From Janthinobacterium sp. GW458P (lineage in GTDB: Bacteria > Pseudomonadota > Gammaproteobacteria > Burkholderiales > Burkholderiaceae_D), in NCBI RefSeq assembly GCF_002127585.1, contig NZ_NEGZ01000003.1, forward strand, positions 169,905-233,904: a stretch of DNA of 64,000 nt, given 5' to 3'. The notes below the pieces were generated by a model. It worked only from the letters and a program-made list of their open reading frames with translations. It was not told where the DNA came from and made no database searches. How positions within the stretch are numbered: position 1 is the first letter of the stretch; each line of letters starts with the position of its first letter. The position numbers and the translations under genes are program-made. Below are positions 57,734 through 64,000 of this stretch, piece by piece.

Positions 57734-57851
57734 GCATTCCTGCCAAAGTTTTTTCTGTCGTTTCGGCCGGTATGCTACAGTCAAAAACCGGGCCAGAAGC
57801 CCTGGGCCTTCTGACCCTTATATTTCACACAATACAATATAGAGGACAACC

Positions 57852-59927
57852 GTGAATCGTTATTTGTTAAGTGCATTGACCCTGAGTTTGCTGGCCGGCG
57901 TGTCCGGCATGGCTGGCGCCGCTGATTCTGCCAAGAAAGCCGCTGCCGCTCCCGCCACGGCCGTCGCTGCCGCCGCGCTGACGTCCGGCATCGCCGTCGA
58001 ATACGTGGATCCTGCCGTGCGCGCGCAGGACGACCTGTTCCAGCACCTGAACGGCAAATGGCTGGCGGAAACCGTGATTCCTGCCGACAAGTCGAGCTGG
58101 GGCAGCTTTGCCAAGCTGGCCGACGATACGCAAACGCAGCTGCGCGGCATCGTCGAAGGCGCGGCCGCCGACAAGGCCCGCGCGGCCGGCTCGAACGCCC
58201 AGAAAATCGGTGATTTTTATAACAGCTTCATGGATGAAGCCAAGCTGGAAAGCCTGGGCCTGACGCCCTTGAACGCGGAGCTGGCGAAGATCGCCGCGCT
58301 GCAGGACAAGGCGGAGTTGCCGGCCGTTATCGCCCACTTCAGCAAGCTGGGCGTGACCTCGCCCTACGACTTCGGCATCCACCAGGACGCCAAGGATTCC
58401 ACCAAATACGTGGCCGACATCGTGCAAAGCGGCCTGGGCCTGCCTGACCGCGATTACTACCTGGAAGAGGGCAAGGCCGATACGCGCGCCAAATACCTGG
58501 TCCACGTGGAAAAAATGCTGAGCCTGGCCGGCGACGCGAATGCTGCCGCGAATGCGAAAGCCATCCTCGCGCTGGAAACGGAGCTGGCCAAGGCGCAATG
58601 GAGCAATGTGCAGAACCGCGATCCGGTTAAAACCTACAACAAGGTGGAACTGGCGAAACTGGCCGCCGTGGCGCCAGGCTACGACTGGGCCCGCTACCTG
58701 AAGGACACGGGCATCGCCGGCAAGGTCGATTATGTGATCGTCAGCCAGCCCAGCTACCTGAAAGGTTTTGCCGAGATCGCCAACAAGACGCCGCTGGAAA
58801 CGTGGAAAGCATACTTCCAGTGGCACTTGCTGCACGCCAACGCCGGCTACCTGCCGAAAGCCTATGTCGATGAAAACTTCGCGTTTTATGGCACCACCCT
58901 GACGGGCGTGACGGAAATGCGTCCGCGCTGGAAACGCGGCGTGGGCGCCGTCGAAGGCGCGCTGGGCGAAGCCGTCGGTCAATTGTACGTCGAGCAATAC
59001 TTCCCGGCCGAGCGCAAGGTGCGCATGGAAGCGCTGGTGAAAAACCTGATGACGGCCTACAAGCAAAGCATCGACAAGCTCGACTGGATGAGTCCCGTTA
59101 CCAAGAAACAGGCGCAAATCAAGCTGGCCAAGTTCACCACCAAGATCGGCTATCCGAACAAATGGCGCGATTACTCGGGCCTGACGGTGGCGCCCGATGA
59201 TTTGATCGGCAACATCCAGCGTTCGCACTTGCTCAACTACAACCGCGAATTGAACAAGCTGGGCCAGCCTATCGACCGCGACGAGTGGGGCATGACGCCG
59301 CAGACCGTGAACGCCTATTACAACCCGGAACTGAACGAAATCGTCTTCCCGGCCGCCATTTTGCAGGCGCCGTTCTTCGACGCCAAGGCGGACGACGCCG
59401 TCAACTATGGCGCCATCGGCGGCGTCATCGGCCATGAAATCAGCCACGGCTTCGACGACCAGGGCGCCCAGTACGACGGCGACGGCAACCTGCGCGACTG
59501 GTGGACCAAGGCCGATCATAAAAACTTCGCCAGGAAAACCAAGCAGCTGGTGGCGCAGTACAACGGCTTCAGCCCAGTCAAGGGCCACTTCGTCAACGGC
59601 GAGCTGACCCTGGGCGAGAACATCGCCGACAACTCGGGCGTGGCGATCGCCTACAAAGCGTACAAATTGTCGCTGAACGGCAAGAAAGCGCCGATCATCG
59701 ACGGTTTCACGGGCGAGCAGCGCTTCTACGCGGGCTTTGCCCAGGTCTGGCGCATGAAAATGCGCGAAGCCCAGCAACTGGTCTTGCTGAAAACGGACCC
59801 GCACTCGCCAGGCCAGTTCCGCGCCAACGGCACCATGCGCAACCAGCCAGGCTTCTACCAGGCCTTTGACGTGAAGCCGGGCGACAAGATGTATCTGCCA
59901 CCGAAAGACCGCGTCATCATGTGGTAA
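57852..59927 (+). CDS. M13 (neprilysin-like) metallopeptidase, copy 2
   Basis: Tandem paralogue of the gene at 55579, 691 residues, with the same GTG start, a similar ribosome site (AGAGGACAACC), a signal peptide and the full zinc site: His528, Glu529 and His532 in GHEISHGFDD and Glu589 in GENIADNSG. The mature N terminus begins near FQHLNGKWLAETVIP. Differences are spread along the length, denoting an older duplication than that of the PEP-CTERM genes. Both copies look active; their peptide preferences may differ. Confidence 0.93.
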   Translation: MNRYLLSALTLSLLAGVSGMAGAADSAKKAAAAPATAVAAAALTSGIAVEYVDPAVRAQDDLFQHLNGKWLAETVIPADKSSWGSFAKLADDTQTQLRGIVEGAAADKARAAGSNAQKIGDFYNSFMDEAKLESLGLTPLNAELAKIAALQDKAELPAVIAHFSKLGVTSPYDFGIHQDAKDSTKYVADIVQSGLGLPDRDYYLEEGKADTRAKYLVHVEKMLSLAGDANAAANAKAILALETELAKAQWSNVQNRDPVKTYNKVELAKLAAVAPGYDWARYLKDTGIAGKVDYVIVSQPSYLKGFAEIANKTPLETWKAYFQWHLLHANAGYLPKAYVDENFAFYGTTLTGVTEMRPRWKRGVGAVEGALGEAVGQLYVEQYFPAERKVRMEALVKNLMTAYKQSIDKLDWMSPVTKKQAQIKLAKFTTKIGYPNKWRDYSGLTVAPDDLIGNIQRSHLLNYNRELNKLGQPIDRDEWGMTPQTVNAYYNPELNEIVFPAAILQAPFFDAKADDAVNYGAIGGVIGHEISHGFDDQGAQYDGDGNLRDWWTKADHKNFARKTKQLVAQYNGFSPVKGHFVNGELTLGENIADNSGVAIAYKAYKLSLNGKKAPIIDGFTGEQRFYAGFAQVWRMKMREAQQLVLLKTDPHSPGQFRANGTMRNQPGFYQAFDVKPGDKMYLPPKDRVIMW

Positions 59928-59952
59928 GAGCAGCTCTGACGCGCTAGTACCG

Positions 59953-59982
59953 AGCCGCCCCGCGCAAGCCGGGCGGCTTTTT
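59953..59982 (+). terminator. Intrinsic terminator after M13 copy 2
   Basis: Stem AGCCGCCC/GGGCGGCT with a ten-base loop, then a T-rich run, 25 bp after the stop. Confidence 0.7.
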
Positions 59983-60053
59983 CATGCCCGCCGCCCGTCG
60001 CTCCCATTGCGTAGTCCGACCAGCCTTTGCCGGCATCCTCTGCGGGCGAAAAA

Positions 60054-60075
60054 AAACCGCCCCAACGGGCGGTTT
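60054..60075 (-). terminator. Intrinsic terminator for the cytochrome c gene
   Basis: Stem AAACCGCCC/GGGCGGTTT with loop CAAC. The A-tract on the left becomes the T-tract on the minus strand, 19 bp beyond the cytochrome stop. Confidence 0.8.
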
Positions 60076-60094
60076 CTTGATGCAGCGCAAGTGC

Positions 60095-60658
60095 TTATTT
60101 GGCAGGCTCGGCGGCTGGTGCGGCGGCGCCGTCAGCGGCAGCGGCCGGTGCAGGCACTTCCGGTTCCTTGAACTTGCCGCCCGACGCATTGGCCATGTAG
60201 ACGACGGCGCGCGCCACTTCCACATCGTCGAGGTCGGGATTGCCGCCCTTGGCCGGCATCGCGCGCAAGCCTTCGATCGCGTGTTTCAGGACCGTATCGT
60301 AACCCTGGGCCAGGCGGGCCGACCAGCTGCCCGCGTCGCCAAACTTCGGTGCACCGGCCACGCCGGCGCCGTGGCACGCCACGCAGGTGGCCGTGTACAC
60401 GGCCTCGCCGCCTTGCAGCACTTTCGGACCGCTGGCGTCCTTGAAGGTAAAGCCTTCATTGGCCACCGGGCTCAGACGTGCATCGATGGCTTCCGGCGAC
60501 TGGCTGTCCGTGCCGGCGCTCTCGTGTTTTTGCGTCGTGACGAATTGCACCAGCAAGATAATGCCGATGACGGTCACCAAAAAGAAGCCGGCTACGGCTG
60601 CAAGCAATTGTTTAGGCGTTTTGATCGCTGATTGTTGTTCGTTATGTGCGTCGCTCAT
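60095..60658 (-). CDS. Membrane-anchored class I cytochrome c (c5-like)
   Basis: A 187-residue protein with an N-terminal membrane anchor (LLAAVAGFFLVTVIGIILLVQFV, residues 18-40) and one periplasmic c-type heme domain: heme motif Cys92-Val-Ala-Cys95-His96 and a plausible axial Met134 in LRAMPAKGGNPDL, the c5-type distal segment. The C-terminal tail is Ala/Pro-rich. Likely an electron carrier of respiration. ATG 60658 was chosen (MSDAHNEQQSAIK); upstream codons in frame are not coding. It stands alone. Confidence 0.9.
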   Translation of the reverse strand: MSDAHNEQQSAIKTPKQLLAAVAGFFLVTVIGIILLVQFVTTQKHESAGTDSQSPEAIDARLSPVANEGFTFKDASGPKVLQGGEAVYTATCVACHGAGVAGAPKFGDAGSWSARLAQGYDTVLKHAIEGLRAMPAKGGNPDLDDVEVARAVVYMANASGGKFKEPEVPAPAAAADGAAAPAAEPAK

Positions 60659-60857
60659 GATGTCCTTAGTCCAGATTTGAAACTGATGGCCGTGTAAGGT
60701 AGCATTTTTACATGCCTGGATGCAAACCTTTATGAAACCCACAATTATAGGCACAAAAATTGAGCAATGACATGCAATTGCCGGCGATACGACAGTTTCC
60801 GTAGACGTAGGTAAAGAAAAACGGTATCCTTCGCATCACTTCAGAAATTCCCCCTAC

Positions 60858-60933
60858 GCGGCTGTAGCTCAGTGGATAGAGTATTGGCCTCCGAAGCCAA
60901 GGGTCGTGGGTTCGATCCCCGCCAGCCGCACCA
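60858..60933 (+). tRNA. tRNA-Arg (anticodon CCG)
   Basis: 76 nt with the CCA encoded. The acceptor arms GCGGCTG/CAGCCGC pair, the anticodon stem TTGGC/GCCAA carries the loop CTCCGAA (anticodon CCG, reading CGG), the T arm GTGGG/CCCGC carries TTCGATC, and the D arm contains AGTGGATA. It is transcribed alone. Confidence 0.95.
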
Positions 60934-61040
60934 GACAAATCAAGACATTACGTTTTTGTGCCTCCAGCCTCAGCATGGCTGGGACGAGCGATTTATGGCC
61001 GTGCTTTTTGCTGCACGGCCACCGTTTCCCTCGTTGCCCC

Positions 61041-61718
61041 CTATTTCAGCAACCTCAACAGCGCCTGCGCCGCCGCCTCCGACGAGGCCGGATTCTGGCC
61101 GGTGATCAAGATGCCATCCGTGAGCACATACGAGGCCCAGTCGGCGCCCTTGGAATAGATGCCACCGTTTTCCTTGAGCATGTCTTCCACGAGGAACGGT
61201 ACGACCTTGGTCAGGCCCACGGCTTCCTCTTCCGTATTCGTGAATCCCGTCACTTTCTTGTCTTTTACCAGCGGCTGGCCGTCGCTGCGTTTAACGTGGC
61301 GCAACACGCCAGGGGCGTGGCAGACGGCGGCCACGGGCTTGCCGGCCGCGTGCAGGGCTGCGATGAGGGCGATCGAATCCCGGTCTTCGGCCAGGTCCCA
61401 CAGAGGGCCGTGGCCGCCCGGATAGAACACGGCGTCATGGTCGGCCGCTTTTACGCTGGACAGCAGGACCGTGGAAGCGAGCGCGGCCTGGGCCGCCGGG
61501 TCGGCCTTGAAGCGGGCCGTGGCCGCCGTCTGCGAGTCGGGCGCGTCGCTCTTCGGGTCCAGCGGCGGCTGGCCGCCTTTCGGCGAGGCCAGGGTCAGGC
61601 GCGCGCCAGCATCCTTCAGCACATAATACGGCGCGGCGAATTCTTCCAGCCAGAAGCCGGTCTTGTGGCCCGTGTCGCCCAGCTGGTCGTGCGAGGTCAA
61701 TACCATTAAAACGTTCAT
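61041..61718 (-). CDS. DJ-1/PfpI family protein (type 1 glutamine amidotransferase-like)
   Basis: A 225-residue DJ-1 superfamily protein. The nucleophile elbow is VAAVCHAPGVL with Cys133; the acidic partner Glu25/26 is in GFWLEEF, and FYPGGHGPLWD lines the site. This arrangement is that of the Hsp31/glyoxalase III-like group: chaperone, glyoxalase and deglycase activities have been reported in relatives, and the true substrate here cannot be told. Divergent from the TonB-dependent receptor across 306 bp, which may share regulation. Confidence 0.88.
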   Translation of the reverse strand: MNVLMVLTSHDQLGDTGHKTGFWLEEFAAPYYVLKDAGARLTLASPKGGQPPLDPKSDAPDSQTAATARFKADPAAQAALASTVLLSSVKAADHDAVFYPGGHGPLWDLAEDRDSIALIAALHAAGKPVAAVCHAPGVLRHVKRSDGQPLVKDKKVTGFTNTEEEAVGLTKVVPFLVEDMLKENGGIYSKGADWASYVLTDGILITGQNPASSEAAAQALLRLLK

Positions 61719-62024
61719 GCGGACTCCTGTGCAAGCGGTGGGTGGAATGACTTTATGACATCCCCCAGCTTAGTCCTGTTCGCGTTTGCATGCTGCACGC
61801 CAGTGCTGCCGTTTTTTTGTGCAGACCCATCCGGGAAATCTCCCTGACGCCCCTGCCCTCGTCGTGTTGCAACCTCCAAATTTTCCGACCGCCGATATCG
61901 AAATTGATATCGAAACTGCGGAAAATTTGATTGGAGAGATTATCGCCCAGCCCCTAAGATAAACGCCGAGCATGCGAACGACATGCAAGCAGCATAACAA
62001 TATCAATACAATATCTGGAGATGC
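61719..62024. other. Divergent intergenic region with long dyad
   Basis: 306 bp between the DJ-1-like gene and the TonB receptor with no ORF support. It contains an inverted repeat with a direct repeat inside it (61877-61929), described separately, then about 95 bp to the receptor start. Confidence 0.6.
61877..61929. promoter_or_regulatory. Composite operator-like dyad upstream of the TonB receptor
   Basis: CAAATTTTCCG (61877-61887) and CGGAAAATTTG (61919-61929) form a perfect 11-bp inverted repeat; the 31-bp spacer has GATATCGAAA twice (61894-61903 and 61906-61915), a 12-bp step. Such order suggests binding of a dimeric regulator or of several molecules. Confidence 0.55.
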
Positions 62025-64000
62025 ATGATGTCTAGCGCCACCGGCCCGCTCGCGGCCATTTTCCCTCGTCCGTTCACCTTGAAGGCCGCTGTTGCGGCAC
62101 TGGCCGGTATTGGCTTGCTGAGCTCTGCCTCGGTCTGGGCGCAGGCGGATGCGCAAGCCGCGCCGACCGCCGTGCAGCCCGCCGTGGCCGCGCCGGAAGG
62201 CGACGTGGCCGTGGTCACCGTCAGCGGCGTGCGCCGCTCGGCACAGAATTCGCAGCAGATCAAGATGCGCTCGGACCAGGTCATCGATTCCATCGTCGCC
62301 GACGACATCGGCAAATTCCCTGACAACAACGTGGCCGAAACCCTGGCGCGCATATCCGGCATCCAGATCCGCCGCGACTCGGGCGAGGCGAGCGCCGTCA
62401 TGATACGCGGCTTGCGCGATGTCACGACCCTGCTCAACGGCCGCGAACTGTTCACCACCACGGGCCGCTACGTCAACCTGGCCGACATTCCCGCCACCAT
62501 GCTGCAGCGCGTCGACGTCTATAAATCGCAGGGCGCCGACCAGGTCGAGGGCGGCGTGGCCGGCATCATCGACGTGCGCACCAACCGCCCCTTCGATTTC
62601 AAGGAGTTTACCGCCAGCGTGAACGCGCGCGCTGTCTACAGCGACAAATCGAAAGCCACGGACCCGAACATCAGTGCCATGGCGGCGAACCGCTGGAAGA
62701 CGGGCATCGGCGAAGTGGGGGCGCTGCTGGGCTTGTCGCAGCAGCAGCACCGCTACCACGAGGAGCGCGCCTTCAGTACCGCGCCCGTGGACAAGCTTTA
62801 CTTTTCGCCGGGCCTGACGGCGCCGGACCAGGTGGGCTTGTTGCCGATCAAGGGCGACCGCCGCCGCACGACCGCCAATGCCGTGCTGCAATGGCGCCCG
62901 AACGCCGACGTGGAACTGTACGCCGAAGGCATGGCCACGCGCTTCCTGCTCGACGCCGAGTCCGATTACTTTGTCGGCCTGCCGTGGTGGGGCACGCCCG
63001 TGTCCGCCACCAGGATTCCCGGCAGCAACCAGCTGCAGACGCTGACGTCCACCAACGTCAACACCATCATGTCGACGCAGGCAAACAAGAACCAGACGAA
63101 GACGCAGCAGTTTGCCGTGGGCGGCTTGTGGGATATCAATCCGGAATGGCGTTTCACGTCGGAACTGGCCAGCACAAGCAGCACGTACAACTGGCGCAAT
63201 CCGATTCTCGATGCCATCACCGTCGTGCCGAACGCCACCATCAATACCAACCAGAACGGCACCCTGCACGTCGATTACACGGGCAGCGATTTGAACGACC
63301 CGGCAAATTACTATCTGAAGGGCTTTTTCGACCGCTACGGCCGCGATGAGGGCAGCGCGAACGACCTGCGCGCCGACCTCGCGTACACGCCCAGTGCCGG
63401 CGGCATCTTCAAGGAAATCAGCGTCGGCTTGCGCGGCGTCAAACGCGAAGCGCAATCGATCAAGAGTTTCGAAGGCAATGCGGAAGCACCGGACGTGTCC
63501 GGAGCCGCGTTTCCGTTCAGCCGCCAGGGCGTGACGTCGATTCCCGGCCTCAATTGCCTGTCGGAGCCGATGTCCGGCGGCGGTCCCGACTATGGTTTGA
63601 CGCAGTGGTACACGCCGTGCGCCAGCTTCCTGCTCAATAACACGGCCACGATCCGCGAAGCCATTACGGGCAGCAGCGCGGCGCGCGCCATGGACCCGGG
63701 ATCGTTCTTCAAGGACACGGAAAAGACATATTCCCTCTACGGCAAGGCGAAAATCGCCTTCAGGCTCGGTGCCTACCCCGTCGACGGCACCGTCGGCGTG
63801 CGCGTGGTGCGCACCGAGCAAAGGCTGCAGGGCAACAGTTCACAGGATGGCGTGTACACGCCCGTCGTCAGCGACACGGCCAGCACCGACGTGCTGCCCA
63901 GCGTGGCCCTGAAGATCAAGCTGCGTTCCGACCTGATCGGCCGTTTCGCGGCGGGCCGCACCATCAGCCGCCCCGGCTTTTCCCAGCTGAACCCGGGCGT
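62025..64000 (+). CDS. TonB-dependent outer-membrane receptor (3' end outside window)
   Basis: Outer-membrane active transporter; 658 residues are visible. Signal region (FTLKAAVAALAGIGLLSSASVWAQA), then the plug domain: VVTVSGVRRSAQNSQQIK, NVAETLARISGIQIRRDSGE and MIRGLRDVTTLLNGRELF, followed by barrel strands. The plug pattern matches the Xanthomonas/Caulobacter-type TonB receptor subfamily (TIGR01782), whose known members take up carbohydrates or other complex nutrients. The start is ATG 62025 or 62028, both close behind GGAG. A neighbouring dyad may regulate it. Confidence 0.9.
   Translation, partial: MMSSATGPLAAIFPRPFTLKAAVAALAGIGLLSSASVWAQADAQAAPTAVQPAVAAPEGDVAVVTVSGVRRSAQNSQQIKMRSDQVIDSIVADDIGKFPDNNVAETLARISGIQIRRDSGEASAVMIRGLRDVTTLLNGRELFTTTGRYVNLADIPATMLQRVDVYKSQGADQVEGGVAGIIDVRTNRPFDFKEFTASVNARAVYSDKSKATDPNISAMAANRWKTGIGEVGALLGLSQQQHRYHEERAFSTAPVDKLYFSPGLTAPDQVGLLPIKGDRRRTTANAVLQWRPNADVELYAEGMATRFLLDAESDYFVGLPWWGTPVSATRIPGSNQLQTLTSTNVNTIMSTQANKNQTKTQQFAVGGLWDINPEWRFTSELASTSSTYNWRNPILDAITVVPNATINTNQNGTLHVDYTGSDLNDPANYYLKGFFDRYGRDEGSANDLRADLAYTPSAGGIFKEISVGLRGVKREAQSIKSFEGNAEAPDVSGAAFPFSRQGVTSIPGLNCLSEPMSGGGPDYGLTQWYTPCASFLLNNTATIREAITGSSAARAMDPGSFFKDTEKTYSLYGKAKIAFRLGAYPVDGTVGVRVVRTEQRLQGNSSQDGVYTPVVSDTASTDVLPSVALKIKLRSDLIGRFAAGRTISRPGFSQLNPG

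Noticed and set aside
57867-59804. 645-codon ORF opposite M13 copy 2
   Set aside because: Same reason; it exists only because codon third positions are GC-rich.
61770-63821. 683-codon ORF opposite the TonB receptor
   Set aside because: The plus strand carries signal peptide and plug motifs; this frame has no recognisable domain and runs through the intergenic dyad.

Overview
The window is GC-rich chromosomal DNA from a Gram-negative bacterium. Gene content and order (hemA-prfA-prmC, minCDE, divergent metE/metR, phasin-phaA-phaB, LivG with an acyl-CoA synthetase, PEP-CTERM proteins, tandem M13 peptidases) point to the Betaproteobacteria, order Burkholderiales, most likely an Oxalobacteraceae member close to Janthinobacterium, Massilia or Duganella. 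That placement rests on family knowledge, not on a search. Coding density is high and most genes are core metabolism or housekeeping. I see no prophage, insertion sequence, CRISPR array or recognised defence island, and both edge genes (LivG at the left, a TonB-dependent receptor at the right) run out of the window.

Layout. 1-2.5 kb: end of a branched-chain amino-acid ABC transporter/acyl-CoA synthetase unit, read leftward. 2.7-9.7 kb: a rightward run of a Crp/Fnr regulator, a DUF4132 protein, aminopeptidase P, a small ORF, MgtC, DUF924 and DUF2520, several of them overlapping. 9.7-19 kb: a diguanylate cyclase, an unknown 120-residue protein, a molybdopterin-fold secreted protein, an outer-membrane barrel, EttA, RarD, Kup and an FKBP lipoprotein. 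19-25.8 kb is the most accessory part: a PP-loop ATPase/GNAT pair, three paralogous PEP-CTERM proteins (two in tandem), Ohr, and a LytS/LytTR two-component pair. 25.8-36 kb, leftward: a histone-deacetylase-like hydrolase, GshA, PrmC, DsbB, PrfA, HemA, an orphan response regulator and MinCDE. 36-42.5 kb: metE/metR around a MetR box, then a phasin with PhaA and PhaB (polyhydroxybutyrate precursor supply). 42.5-55 kb: a TPR-like secreted protein, LysE/Lrp, prolyl aminopeptidase, small membrane and unknown proteins, FadH, a YbaL-type K+/H+ antiporter, a KAS III-like enzyme and the protease CtpA. 55-64 kb: a small unknown ORF, two tandem M13 metallopeptidases, a cytochrome c, tRNA-Arg(CCG), a DJ-1/PfpI protein and the TonB receptor.

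The non-coding structure is the less ordinary part. Two roughly 100-bp imperfect palindromes of one family sit directly behind two unrelated genes (11.9 and 13.4 kb). A different palindromic element starts on the prfA stop codon (30.1 kb), and a third kind of dyad lies at 50.1 kb. A strong terminator lies between two divergent genes at 55.1 kb without an upstream gene, suggesting a small RNA or an attenuator. A large dyad containing a 12-bp direct repeat precedes the TonB receptor.

The best candidate for something poorly described is the PEP-CTERM trio: small exported proteins sharing an exact EF-hand-type calcium loop and a conserved cysteine pair, with a sharp boundary between a nearly identical 5' part and a divergent 3' part in the tandem copies. 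I found no complete novel system that I could defend beyond that.
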